Source: DASQUK01 sp963717085
GTDB taxonomy: Bacteria > Actinomycetota > Acidimicrobiia > Acidimicrobiales > VFJN01
Length of the DNA: 64,000 nucleotides
Assembly: GCA_963717085.1 (NCBI GenBank)
Contig: CAVQVM010000005.1
Location: forward strand, 1-64,000
Reading direction: 5' to 3'
Position 1 is the stretch's first letter. Each line of letters begins with the position of its first letter. The notes beneath the pieces are model-generated. The model was not told the origin of the DNA and made no database searches. It saw only the letters and a list, made by a program, of their open reading frames with translations. Both the position numbers and the translations under genes were made by a program. Positions 1-8,413 of this stretch are shown here, in pieces.

Positions 1-2
1 CC

Positions 3-659
3 GCCCGCATCGCGCAGAGCGACTGCGACGACGACCAGGGGACCGACACCGGGCGAACGTTGCTGCACGTAGCGACCGACTGGCCCGGGAACTTTCCCAA
101 CGGCGCCGGGACAGTGAGGGCGCTCGTCGACGCCGGCGCCGACGTCAACGCCCGGTATCAGGGGCCCGAGAGCGCCGAGACCCCGCTGCACTGGGCGGCC
201 AGCAGCAACGACATCGACGCGCTCGACGCGCTCGTCGAGGCCGGCGCCGACATCGAGGCGCCCGGGGCGATCATCGGCGGCGGCCCGCCCCTGGCCGACG
301 CCACCGCGTTCGGACAGTGGAAGGCGGCACGGCGGCTGGTCGAGCACGGGGCGCGCACGACCCTCTGGCACGCCGCCGCGCTCGGACTCATGGACCAGAT
401 CCAGGCGCACCTCGCGGGTGAGCCACTCCCGACCGCCGACGAGATCACGCAGGCGTTCTGGGCCGCTTGCCACGGCGCGCAGCGAGGCGCCGCCGAGCTC
501 CTGCTCGGCCGCGGGGCCGACCTCAACTGGGTCGCCACCTGGGACGGGCTCACCCCCCTCGATGCCGCCCGGCGCAGCGAGCAGGACGGGCTGGACCCGA
601 CCGAGCTGGTCGCCTGGCTGCTCGCCCGGGGTGCCAAGTCCGCGTCCGAGCTCAGCTGA
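3..659 (+). CDS. Ankyrin-repeat protein, 5' end outside the window
   Basis: The frame is open from base 3 and reads through the TTG at 60 without a stop, so the true start lies upstream. Ankyrin repeats follow one another: GRTLLHVAT with LVDAGADVNAR, then TPLHWAAS with LVEAGADIEAP, then a looser repeat with LVEHGARTTLWHAAALG, and a last degenerate one with LLLGRGADLNWV. The family usually mediates protein-protein binding. No enzyme domain, signal peptide or membrane segment is visible in this portion. It is convergent with the acetoacetyl-CoA synthetase gene, 26 bases away. The fold is certain, but the partner and role cannot be deduced. Confidence 0.85.
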   Translation, partial: ARIAQSDCDDDQGTDTGRTLLHVATDWPGNFPNGAGTVRALVDAGADVNARYQGPESAETPLHWAASSNDIDALDALVEAGADIEAPGAIIGGGPPLADATAFGQWKAARRLVEHGARTTLWHAAALGLMDQIQAHLAGEPLPTADEITQAFWAACHGAQRGAAELLLGRGADLNWVATWDGLTPLDAARRSEQDGLDPTELVAWLLARGAKSASELS

Positions 660-660
660 C

Positions 661-672
661 GCCCGATCGGGC
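661..672. terminator. Short palindrome between convergent genes
   Basis: GCCCGATCGGGC is a perfect 12-bp palindrome in the 26-bp gap between two convergent stop codons. It could serve as a bidirectional hairpin, but the stem is short and there is no T-run. Confidence 0.25.
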
Positions 673-685
673 ACGAGCCGAGGTC

Positions 686-2695
686 CTACCGCTCGACGAA
701 GTCCTGGTACGCGTCGAGCACGTCGGGGTCAGCGAGGCTCCCCCGGCTGGCCGCCCGATCGGGATCGACGCCCTGGAGGATGCGCTTCACGGGCACCTCG
801 AGCTTCTTGCCCGACAGCGTGCGGGGCACCCCGGGCACGGCGTGGATCTCGTCGGGCACGTGCCGGGGCGACAGCTCGGAGCGCAGCACCTTGGCGATGC
901 GAGCCCTGAGCTCGTCGTCGAGGGTGATCCCGGCCGCGGGGGCGACGAACAGCACCAGCCGGCCCGGTCCGCCGTCCGCGTCCTCCAGGTGGACCACCAG
1001 GCTGTCGGCCACCTCGGGCAACCCCTCCACCACCGAGTACAGCTCGGCGGTCCCCATCCGTACGCCGCCCCGGTTGAGCGTCGCATCGGATCGCCCGGTG
1101 ATGACGCAGGCGCCGTCCTCGTACACGGTGATCCAGTCACCGTGCGTCCACACACCGGGATGGGCCTCGAAGTAGGCGGCCCGATACCGCGCGCCGTCGT
1201 CGTCTCCCCAGAACGCAACCGGCATGGACGGCATGGGCTCGGTGATCACCAGCTCGCCCTGTTCGCCCACGGCAGGCCGCCCCCCCACGTAGGCCTCGAC
1301 GTCGGCGCCGAGGTAGGGGCACGAGATCTCGCCCGCCCGCACCGGGACCAGCGGGCAGCCACCGACGAACGCCGTGCACATGTCGGTGCCGCCGCTCACG
1401 GAGGACAGCAGCAGATCGCGGCCGCTCCGGGCCGAGCGGCGTAGAAGCGGGAGAATGTTGGGCCGGCCCGACCGCCTCGTAGACCCAGTCGAACGCCTCG
1501 GCGGGTAGGGGCGCGCCGGTCGACCCGACCGACCGCAGCGCCCCAGGTCGGCGATCTCGGCCGGGGCGATGCCGGCCTTGCGGCACGCCAGCAGGAAGGG
1601 CGCTGACGTACCGAAGAAGGTGACCTCGTCGTCGCCTGCCATGCGCCAGAGCGCCCCGAGGTCGGGGTGGCCGGGGTCGCCGTCGAACAGCACCAGTGTC
1701 GCCCCCACCAGCAGGCCGGAGACGAGGTAGTTCCACATCATCCAGCCAGTGGTCGAGAACCAGAAGAAGCGGTCACCGGGCCCGAGGTCGTTGTGCAGCG
1801 CCAACACCTTGTGGTGCTCGACCAGGATGCCGCCGTGGCCGTGCACGATCGGTTTGGGCAGCCCGGTGGTGCCGGACGAGTACAGGACGTACAGCGGGTG
1901 GTCGAACGGCACCGGATCGAACGCCAGCTCCCCGGGTTCGGCCAGCAGCTCGTCCCATGTCAACGAGTCCGGGAGCCGAGCGCCGGGGGCGAGGTAACCG
2001 ACGGTGACGACGTGGCGCAGCGACGGCAACTCGGCCCGGACGTCGGCGACCTCGGCGGCGCGGTCGACCCGCTTGGTGCCGTAGCGGTAGCCGTCCACGG
2101 CCAGCAGCACGGCCGGTTCGATCTGGCGGAGCCGGTCGACCACGCTGCGGGTGCCGAACTCGGGGGCGCACGACGACCAGATCGCGCCCAGGCTGGCCGT
2201 GGCCAGCAGCGCCACCACCGCCTCGGGGACGTTGGGGAGGTAGGCGGCCACCCGGTCGCCCTGACTCACGCCCAGGCGCACCAGCCCGGCGCGGCACCGC
2301 GCCACCTGGTCGCGCAGCTCGGCCATGCTCAGCTCGAGCGGATCGCGCGACTGCGAGCGGGCCATGATCGCCGGTCCCGCAGGCTCGCTGCGCAGGGCGT
2401 GGGCGGCGTAGTTGAGCATCGCCCCCGGGAACCACACGGCGCCCGGCATGTCGGCCCTGGTCAGCGCCCGATCAACCGGTGTGGACGATTCGAGGTGGAA
2501 GTGTTGCCAGATCGTGCGCCAGAACTCGTCCACGTCGTCGACCGACCAGCGCCACAGGCTGTCGTAATCCGGGAACGACCGCCCGCGATAGCTGTCGAGC
2601 CATGCCAGGTAGCGGCCGATCCGGGTGCGCTCCCGCACGTCGCCGGGCGGCTCCCACAGCACCCTGCCCCTGGCTCGCTCGCTCACGCGGGCCAC
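686..2695 (-). CDS. aacS: Acetoacetyl-CoA synthetase, with a compensated frameshift
   Basis: Acyl-adenylate-forming ligase that activates acetoacetate to acetoacetyl-CoA. The AMP-binding core YVLYSSGTTGLPKPIVHG, SVSGGTDMCTAFVG, the TGRSDATLNRGGVRMG hinge region and the C-terminal lysine motif TLSGKKLE are all present; 669 aa fits the family, which is usually about 650. Between about 1545 and 1440 the main frame reads nonsense (LGRCGRSGRPARPYPP), while the neighbouring frame reads the expected LRSVGSTGAPLPAEAFDWVYEAVG. One base missing in a C-run (1541-1544) and a compensating change near 1440-1470 would explain this. About 13 unexpected codons sit at the second junction. Starts are GTG at 2695 or GTG at 2684. 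It stands alone, so its role in ketone-body or polyhydroxybutyrate metabolism is inferred from the family. Confidence 0.85.
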   Translation of the reverse strand: MARVSERARGRVLWEPPGDVRERTRIGRYLAWLDSYRGRSFPDYDSLWRWSVDDVDEFWRTIWQHFHLESSTPVDRALTRADMPGAVWFPGAMLNYAAHALRSEPAGPAIMARSQSRDPLELSMAELRDQVARCRAGLVRLGVSQGDRVAAYLPNVPEAVVALLATASLGAIWSSCAPEFGTRSVVDRLRQIEPAVLLAVDGYRYGTKRVDRAAEVADVRAELPSLRHVVTVGYLAPGARLPDSLTWDELLAEPGELAFDPVPFDHPLYVLYSSGTTGLPKPIVHGHGGILVEHHKVLALHNDLGPGDRFFWFSTTGWMMWNYLVSGLLVGATLVLFDGDPGHPDLGALWRMAGDDEVTFFGTSAPFLLACRKAGIAPAEIADLGRCGRSGRPARPYPPRRSTGSTRRSGRPNILPLLRRSARSGRDLLLSSVSGGTDMCTAFVGGCPLVPVRAGEISCPYLGADVEAYVGGRPAVGEQGELVITEPMPSMPVAFWGDDDGARYRAAYFEAHPGVWTHGDWITVYEDGACVITGRSDATLNRGGVRMGTAELYSVVEGLPEVADSLVVHLEDADGGPGRLVLFVAPAAGITLDDELRARIAKVLRSELSPRHVPDEIHAVPGVPRTLSGKKLEVPVKRILQGVDPDRAASRGSLADPDVLDAYQDFVER

Positions 2696-2713
2696 GCTAG
2701 GCGTGTCGTGCGA

Positions 2714-3283
2714 TCAGGCGTTGGTTGCCGGGACCACCTGTACGACGCCGTGCATGCCGTACTCGTAGTGCCCAGGCAGGTGGCACGCGAACTCGAACGT
2801 GCCGGGCTCGTCGAACCGCAGGGTCGTCACCCCCACCTCGTTGGGGCCCACCGACACCTCCCCGGGGATCGACGGGTGCCGGGCCTCGGTGCCGAGGGCA
2901 TGACGGGCGTGCACGTCGGGCCCACCCACGATCAGCTCGTGGCTGATGGGGTCGTCGTTGTCGAGGACGAACCTCAGCCGCGTGCCCTCGACCACCCGGA
3001 TCTCGGTCTGCTCGAACAACGAGTGCTCGACATGCAGTTCGACGGTCACGTCACCCGGACCGAACGTCAGGTCCGCCGGATCCTCGGTCTCGGCCGCGGC
3101 TACGGCGAAGCCAGCGCCGGCGACGCCGGCGGCGACGGCCGCACTGGCCACAAGCCAGGGCCACCGCCGCGCCCGCCGCCCTCCGCCGGGCCGCAGGCCG
3201 GTGGCGGCCGGGGCGGTCCCGAGGGACCGCCCCGGCGCATCGGCGCTTTGCCGCACGCCGACCGAAGCGTTCGCGGGGGTCAT
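2714..3283 (-). CDS. Membrane-anchored cupredoxin (plastocyanin-like)
   Basis: A 189-residue protein with an N-terminal membrane anchor (WLVASAAVAAGVAGAGFAVA) followed by a single blue-copper domain. The type-1 copper ligands are visible: His in SHELIV and the Cys-His-Met cluster in FACHLPGHYEYGM. It is likely an extracytoplasmic electron carrier. Its ATG at 3283 overlaps the stop of the upstream DUF2330 gene by four bases (ATGA), so the two are translationally coupled. Because of a one-base shift in the DUF2330 gene, the two genes look like one continuous frame; I separate them on the ATGA overlap and on the membrane tail seen in the other frame. Confidence 0.8.
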   Translation of the reverse strand: MTPANASVGVRQSADAPGRSLGTAPAATGLRPGGGRRARRWPWLVASAAVAAGVAGAGFAVAAAETEDPADLTFGPGDVTVELHVEHSLFEQTEIRVVEGTRLRFVLDNDDPISHELIVGGPDVHARHALGTEARHPSIPGEVSVGPNEVGVTTLRFDEPGTFEFACHLPGHYEYGMHGVVQVVPATNA

Positions 3284-4333
3284 GCCCAGTGCGGGCCGGC
3301 ACCCGCTCGGTCCCGCCGCCACCAGATCCAGCCGAGGGCCAGGACCGCGGCGCCGGCCGCCCCGCCGGCGGCCAGCGGCCACCACTCCCGACCGGAGTCC
3401 GGCCCCCACCGGGATGGCCTCGGGCTCGGGCACGCCGGCGTCGACCAGCGACGGCGTCACGCCGGGGGTCGCGGACACGGCCAGGTCGTAGTCGAGGTCG
3501 GCGGCAGGGGCGGCGAGCTTCATGTACGACAGCCACATGTCGTCAGGCACCCACTCCATGCCCACATCGGAGCGCAGGTCCGAGAGCAGCAGGTCGGACG
3601 CCGGTTCGCTCCGGTCGAGCGTGAGCCCGCTGCCGCCGGCCAGCAGCTCGGGCTCGTCGTCGGTCAGCAGGAACACGTCGGCCTCGACGTTCCGGCTGCC
3701 GTCCAGGCCCAGGCCGAGGATCCGCACCGGGACCCAGGGGTCGTCGGTCGGGATGGTGGCCATGATCGGCGTGCTGTCGCCCGCACCCTGGCCGAGCTCC
3801 TGCGCCCGCTGGGCGTCGAAGCGGGCGGCCATGAACACGGGGCTCCGCTCGGCGTAGTAGTCGAGAACCTCGGGGGCGTCGGGGGTGAGGAGGAACCCGT
3901 TGTCGACGGCCCACTCCCCCACCTCGTCGCCGCCACCCTTGAGCACCGTGATGTCGAGGGCGTCGATCTGGGTCTCGAGGATGACCTGGGCGCCGTCGCG
4001 CCCGCTTCGGCGGCGGTCGCGGCGTCGAGATTCAACTGGTGGTGCCACCTCCTGGGCCAGCCGCTGCAGGGTCCAGTCGCCGGCCCGCTCCACCTTGGTG
4101 GGCACATCGGGCAGGGGGACGATCGAGCCCACCTCCTCGCCCTCGCCGGTGAATTCGAAGGCCGTCACGTAGCGCTCGACGCCGCCGCTGTAGGCGGCCA
4201 GCGTCGTGGTGCGCACCAGCTCGATCGTGCCGTTCTCCCCCACCAAGCCGCCGCATGCGCCGGCCGGCCCCGCGCCCAGCACCGCGACCGGCACGGCGGC
4301 CAGCACGCCCACAACCACCATCCGTCTCCGCAT
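3280..4333 (-). CDS. DUF2330 secreted/membrane protein, frameshifted
   Basis: DUF2330-type protein, exported and then anchored. It has a signal peptide (VVVGVLAAVPVAVLGAGPAGA) followed directly by the typical CGG motif and a long extracytoplasmic region (TLQRLAQEVAPP, VILETQIDALDITVLKG, WVPVRILGLGLDGS). The intact protein ends with a membrane helix and basic tail (WWPLAAGG, LALGWIWWRR) that lie in a neighbouring frame. One extra base in the C-run at 3403-3407 explains that. A second compensated pair of shifts lies at about 3990-4035, where the alternate frame reads LDAATAAEAGAT. Function unknown; coupling to a cupredoxin suggests a role at the cell surface, perhaps with copper or electron transfer. 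Confidence 0.75.
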
Positions 4334-4408
4334 CGTCGCCTCCCGGTCCGATACCCCTCGTAACGGATTACGGGGGTAGGACGTCGACGACTGCGGCTGC
4401 GGTTCCCG

Positions 4409-5095
4409 CTACCCGAACTCCGTCCGACCCTCCCGTTCCGGCGCCGGGCGCTCGCGGGGACCGTCAGCTTCCGACGCCGGTTCGCCAGGGGCCTGCCGGT
4501 AGCGACCGCGGCGGCGGACGATCCCGGCCAGGCCGACCGCCAGCAGCGGCACGGCCAGCACGTGCACACCGGCCCAGGCCGCGTACGCGCCGCGGGTCAC
4601 GCCGGTGCCGTCGATCACCACCGAGCGGACGTCATCCGACAGCGCGTCGACGACCCCCCGGACGCCCGAACCCTCCGTGACCGACTTCATGACCAGCCGA
4701 TCCCAGGCGATCAGCTGGCCCGAGATCAGACCCAGGAGTGCGACCAGCAGGGCCCCGAGCGCCGCGAACCACCCGGGCGGGACGCGTAGGCGCCGGACGA
4801 GCGCCATGCCCAGCACGGCGACGATTCCCGCGGCCGCCCCGATGAACATCGTCGACGTGATGCTGTGCGCCCCGCGCAACCACCAGACATCCGACCGGTC
4901 GCCGGTGACCGGATCATCGGGCCGGTAGACGAAGATCAGCGGCACACCCGTGGCCGCCAGGCCCGCACCCCCGATCACCAGCAGCCAACCGAGCGCCCTG
5001 GTGATGCCGCCGAGCGCCTCGGCGCTGATGAGCGGCTCGCTTTGGCGGTCCGGTCTGCCCGGGCCGGTGTCGGCGTCGGTGTCGGCGTCGGTCAC
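4409..5095 (-). CDS. Cytochrome b N-terminal-like membrane protein
   Basis: A 228-residue membrane protein with four predicted helices: LLVIGGAGLAATGVPLIFVY, then helices after RGAHSITSTMFIGAAAG, around LLVALLGLISGQLIAWD, and VHVLAVPLLAVGLAGIV. The pattern RxxH in the second helix, G(Q)LIAWD and a His in the last helix resemble the N-terminal half of cytochrome b/b6. Only one His per helix is evident, so at most one heme site seems retained. The GTG at 5095 was chosen because the longer frame runs antisense into osmC. The C-terminal tail is charged and Pro/Glu-rich. The family call is moderate, and no partner oxidoreductase is adjacent. Confidence 0.6.
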   Translation of the reverse strand: MTDADTDADTGPGRPDRQSEPLISAEALGGITRALGWLLVIGGAGLAATGVPLIFVYRPDDPVTGDRSDVWWLRGAHSITSTMFIGAAAGIVAVLGMALVRRLRVPPGWFAALGALLVALLGLISGQLIAWDRLVMKSVTEGSGVRGVVDALSDDVRSVVIDGTGVTRGAYAAWAGVHVLAVPLLAVGLAGIVRRRGRYRQAPGEPASEADGPRERPAPEREGRTEFG

Positions 5096-5161
5096 CGCCC
5101 GAGCGTAGGACCTAACGTGCAGCCGAGGGCGGGCTCCATCGACGACCTTGGGAGGCACGAC

Positions 5162-5590
5162 ATGCCCGCACGCACCGCTACCGCCCGCTGGCAGGGCGGG
5201 CTCCGCGACGGCAACGGCACCATGCGCCTGGGAAGCGGGGCCTTCGAGGGCCAGTACTCGTTCTCGTCCCGTTTCGAGGAGGGCAACGGCACCAACCCCG
5301 AGGAGCTGATCGGCGCCGCGCACGCCGGCTGCTTCTCGATGGCGCTGTCCGCCGGGCTGGAAGCGGCCGGGTTCACGCCGACGTCGGTGGAGACCACGGC
5401 CAAGGTCCACCTGGTACCGGGCGACGGCGGGTTCCGGATCGGCCGCATCGACCTCACCACGTCCGCCGAGGTGCCGGGCATCGACCCCGCCGCCTTCCAG
5501 GAGCAGGCGGAGACCGCCAAGGCCAACTGCCCGGTCTCGAAGGCCCTCACCGGGGTCGACATCCAGCTGGAGGCGTCGCTCGCCGCGTGA
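5162..5590 (+). CDS. osmC: OsmC/Ohr-family peroxiredoxin
   Basis: Thiol peroxidase of the OsmC family, which reduces organic hydroperoxides. The 142-residue length is typical. The first catalytic cysteine lies in ELIGAAHAGCFSMALS and the second in KANCPVSKAL, each in its usual context. The ATG at 5162 follows the purine-rich stretch TTGGGAGGCACG, a good ribosome-binding site. It is divergent from the cytochrome b-like gene, so the short gap between them must hold both promoters. Cytoplasmic, stand-alone, likely oxidative or osmotic stress protection. Confidence 0.92.
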   Translation: MPARTATARWQGGLRDGNGTMRLGSGAFEGQYSFSSRFEEGNGTNPEELIGAAHAGCFSMALSAGLEAAGFTPTSVETTAKVHLVPGDGGFRIGRIDLTTSAEVPGIDPAAFQEQAETAKANCPVSKALTGVDIQLEASLAA

Positions 5591-5593
5591 CGG

Positions 5594-5636
5594 AGCGCCG
5601 GCCGCGGCCAGGCGACCAGCCGGTGCGACCGGCGCT
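5594..5636. terminator. Hairpin between osmC and the OB-fold gene
   Basis: AGCGCCGG and CCGGCGCT form an 8-bp perfect inverted repeat around a 27-nt GC-rich loop between two convergent genes. No T-run is present. A bidirectional terminator is the simplest reading. Confidence 0.4.
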
Positions 5637-5956
5637 TACAGCCGCAGCTCGTAGGCAGGGTTGAGCAGCGCGAGGCGGTTGCGGTGCAACCCGACCGTGC
5701 CCTCGACCACCATGTGCGCCCCCACGCCGACGCCGGCCAGGCCCCGCCGACCGAGGAAGACCACCGAGATGGCGGCACTGCCGTCGTCGAGGATCAACTC
5801 GAGCACTGGGGCATCGTGTTGGGGGGCGACCCGCATGGAACGGACGCGACCGCCGATCCGGACGCGGTCCCGGTAGCGCACCTCGGCGATGGGGGTGGCG
5901 CCGGGGACCTCATAGCGCCTGGGACCATCGCCCGCGCCACCCCCGAGCGGGAGCAC
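5636..5956 (-). CDS. OB-fold nucleic-acid-binding domain protein
   Basis: A 106-residue protein that is essentially one OB-fold: IAEVRYRDRVRIGGRVRSMRV, then LELILDDGSAAISVVFLGRR, then GAHMVVEGTVGLHRNRLALL. This is the tRNA/helicase-type OB pattern. In actinobacteria a similar small protein is often found beside an APC permease and Trk potassium genes (recalled from general knowledge). The GTG at 5956 overlaps the end of the upstream permease by 47 bases in another frame, and the frame is open further upstream, so the N-terminus is uncertain. No partner is identified. Confidence 0.7.
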   Translation of the reverse strand: MLPLGGGAGDGPRRYEVPGATPIAEVRYRDRVRIGGRVRSMRVAPQHDAPVLELILDDGSAAISVVFLGRRGLAGVGVGAHMVVEGTVGLHRNRLALLNPAYELRL

Positions 5957-8045
5957 CGGCAGGGGCGTGTCCGCCGGCGGCTTCGCCGCCCTCCGGTCGT
6001 GAGCCAGGCGCCGTGGCCCGCCCGTTGCCCCCGGTCCCGACGATCGCCGACAGCGGCACGCTGGCGTCGTCGGCGACGTCGAAGTGGAAGGGAACAGTGG
6101 TGACGTTGGCGTGCGGCAGCCGCGACACCTGCTCGGCGATGGCGTCCGCCGTCCGGTCGTGCAGGACCCGGTGCCACAGGCCGTTGAACTTGCGGTCGGG
6201 CAGGAGGACGCTGACCTCGGTCTCGCCGTCGGCGACCTCGCGGGCGACGGTCTCCACTGCGGTCCGGGTGAGCCGCCGGTCGGGGCACTCGACCAGTTCG
6301 AGCTGCACCCGATGGAGCCCGAGCCGGGTCCACTCCTCGGCCAGGTGGCGGGCGGCCTCGTCGTCGATCACGAAGTGGACGGCCCGCAGCTCGTCGGGTG
6401 TGAGGGTGCGGGCGTACTGGATCGCCCGGGCGGCGGCCAGGTCGAGGCGGTCGACGAACACCATGACCACGTGGCGGCGCAGGATCGGCGCCTTGGCAGC
6501 CGCCGGCACGTCGGCCTCGAGGAGGGCGGCCTCCCGCACGTACTGCCGGTTGAGCCGCAGGAACACCACGACCAGGAGCGGGAGGATGATGAGGATCGCC
6601 CAGGCACCGTCCCGGAACTTGGTCACGGCGACGACCACCGTGACCACGGCCGACAGGAACGCCCCGAACCCATTGATGACGATCCCCTTGCGCCAGCCCG
6701 GCTCGCGCTTGCGCCAGTGGTGCTTGGTCATGCCGGACTGCGACAGCGTGAAGCCGGTGAACACGCCGATGGCATAGAGCGGGATCAGCCTGGTGACCTC
6801 GGCCCCGGTGATGATCACGAGCGCCATGGCCGCGCCCGCCAGGGCGATGATGCCGTTGGAGTAGACGAGCCTGTGACCGCGCTTCGTGAGCTGGCGGGGC
6901 AGGAAGCTGTCGCCCGCCTGGAAGCTCGCCAGCCTCGGGAAGTCGGCGAAGCCGGTGTTGGCCGCCATGATCAGGATCAGCATCGTGCCGGCCTGGAGCG
7001 CGTAGTAGAGCAGGTCGCCCGCGGGACCGCCGCCGAACACAGCCTTGCCGATCTGGGAGATGACCGTGGGGGTGCCGGCCTCGAACGGGCGGACCTCCAT
7101 CTTGGCGGCCAGCGCCGACAGGCCGAGGAACATGACGCCCAGGCCGGTGCCCATGAGCACGAGCGTCCTGCGGGCGTTGCGCCACTCGGGCTTGCGGAAG
7201 GCGGGCACGCCGTTGGAGATGGCCTCGACGCCGGTCACCGCTGCGCCGCCGGACGCGAAGGCGTGGAGGACGTCGTAGAGCTTCACGCCCAGCAGGAACC
7301 CGACACCGCTCACCCCGACGCCGTCGAGGGTGAGCTGGCCGTCCTGCACGACCCCGGAGAAGTCGGGCAGGTCGCCGGACAGGTACTTCCAGGCCCCGAT
7401 GCCGAGCAGGAACGCCATCGTGACCATGAAGAAGTACGTGGGAATGGCGAAGATCCGACCCGACTCCTTGACCCCGCGGAGGTTGCCCCACGCGATGAGG
7501 GCGATGAAGAACAGCGAGATCGGAACGCGATAGGGGGCGAGGGCATCGAACGCCGAGGTCAGGGCCGCGGTACCGGCCGACGCCGACACCGCCACGGTGA
7601 GGATGTAGTCGACGAGGAGCGACGCGCCGGCCACCTGGGCCACCGTGGAGCCGAAATTGTCCTTCGTGACCAGGTAGGCGCCGCCGGCCGAGGGGTACTC
7701 CTTGATGGTCTCCCGGTAGGACAGGATCAGGAACCCCAGGACCACGCACATGGCCAGCGTGACGGGCACGACGAGCGAGAACGCCACCGCTCCGGCCACG
7801 GGGATGAGGACGTGCAGGATCTCCTCGGTGGCGTAGGCCGACGACGACAGGTTGTCGGAGGCGAACACCGCCAGGGCCGTGGGGTTGCCCAGGCGCTGGT
7901 GCTCCAGCTCCTCGCTGTGCAGGGGTTTTCCCAGCAGCTTGCGCTTCAGGCGATAGGACACCGAATCCGGCGGCAGGGCCGCCGTCGGCCGGGGCGGCGT
8001 GGGGGTCGCCGGGGCGCGCGAGCCTGGTGAGGTGTCTACTGACAC
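5910..8045 (-). CDS. APC-superfamily amino-acid permease with cytosolic C-terminal domain
   Basis: A permease of about 711 residues. About twelve membrane helices follow the start signature LAVFASDNLSSSAYATEEIL, with YPSAGGAYLVTKDNFG and LASFQAGDSFLPRQL further on. A cytosolic C-terminal domain of about 200 residues (VVMVFVDRLDLAAARAIQYA) resembles the tails seen in this KUP/APC-like actinobacterial subfamily. It probably imports an amino acid or cation by proton symport; the substrate cannot be read from sequence. The GTG at 8045 is preferred over TTG at 8078. Its end overlaps the OB-fold gene, which suggests co-transcription. Confidence 0.85.
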   Translation of the reverse strand: MSVDTSPGSRAPATPTPPRPTAALPPDSVSYRLKRKLLGKPLHSEELEHQRLGNPTALAVFASDNLSSSAYATEEILHVLIPVAGAVAFSLVVPVTLAMCVVLGFLILSYRETIKEYPSAGGAYLVTKDNFGSTVAQVAGASLLVDYILTVAVSASAGTAALTSAFDALAPYRVPISLFFIALIAWGNLRGVKESGRIFAIPTYFFMVTMAFLLGIGAWKYLSGDLPDFSGVVQDGQLTLDGVGVSGVGFLLGVKLYDVLHAFASGGAAVTGVEAISNGVPAFRKPEWRNARRTLVLMGTGLGVMFLGLSALAAKMEVRPFEAGTPTVISQIGKAVFGGGPAGDLLYYALQAGTMLILIMAANTGFADFPRLASFQAGDSFLPRQLTKRGHRLVYSNGIIALAGAAMALVIITGAEVTRLIPLYAIGVFTGFTLSQSGMTKHHWRKREPGWRKGIVINGFGAFLSAVVTVVVAVTKFRDGAWAILIILPLLVVVFLRLNRQYVREAALLEADVPAAAKAPILRRHVVMVFVDRLDLAAARAIQYARTLTPDELRAVHFVIDDEAARHLAEEWTRLGLHRVQLELVECPDRRLTRTAVETVAREVADGETEVSVLLPDRKFNGLWHRVLHDRTADAIAEQVSRLPHANVTTVPFHFDVADDASVPLSAIVGTGGNGRATAPGSRPEGGEAAGGHAPAGAPARGWRGRWSQAL

Positions 8046-8193
8046 GGAGCACACGCTGGCGCCAGGCGCATCGCGCAAGCCGTGAAGATGGGGCCGATGG
8101 CGACAAGCGCGCGTGAAGGCAGCGGAGCGGATGAGCGACGTGGAATTTGGTCGACCGCGTTAAGGCGACCCGTCGAGTGACAGGATTCCATCG

Positions 8194-8379
8194 GTGGCGA
8201 CGCCAGACGAGCTCTGGGCGGAGCGGAGCACGGCGTCGGCGTTCGCCGAGCAGGCCCTCGACTATGGCATCGCCACCGAGGAGGAGTTGGCCGACATCGC
8301 CGCGGCGTGGCGCGCGTGGGCCGCAGAGCCGGACGGGGTCTTCGTGGTCGTGCACGGCGAGGTCATCGCCCGGGCGTGA
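8194..8379 (+). CDS. Short ORF resembling the C-terminus of a SAM methyltransferase
   Basis: A 61-codon ORF (GTG start) ending TEEELADIAAAWRAWAAEP then VVVHGEVIARA. This looks like the last 60 residues of class I methyltransferases common in actinobacteria (pattern recalled, not searched). The frame is open back only to 8164, after a TAA at 8161, so the catalytic domain is absent. It may be a genuine small protein or the remnant of a truncated gene. It lies 34 bases before the VOC gene on the same strand. Confidence 0.5.
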   Translation: MATPDELWAERSTASAFAEQALDYGIATEEELADIAAAWRAWAAEPDGVFVVVHGEVIARA

Positions 8380-8413
8380 CAGGCTGGCGTCGACGCCCGA
8401 ACGGGAGGATGCC

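Noticed and set aside
158..637. Long opposite-strand ORFs over most genes, for example inside the ankyrin gene
   Set aside because: Expected in DNA of this GC content; Arg/Pro/Ala/Ser-rich composition and no family motifs.
2714..4333. A single fused DUF2330-cupredoxin protein
   Set aside because: The apparent fusion depends on a one-base shift near 3405. The other frame supplies a membrane tail and a stop that overlaps the cupredoxin ATG by four bases.
5096..5410. Longer start for the cytochrome b-like gene
   Set aside because: The extra 105 codons are antisense to the osmC coding region and show shadow-frame composition; GTG 5095 lies just before the membrane protein proper.
8126..8150. 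Fourth, degenerate copy of the repeat family
   Set aside because: Only GAGCGGAT, GTGGAATTTGG and GTCGAC match, with a missing segment and no terminal inverted repeat; it could be chance.
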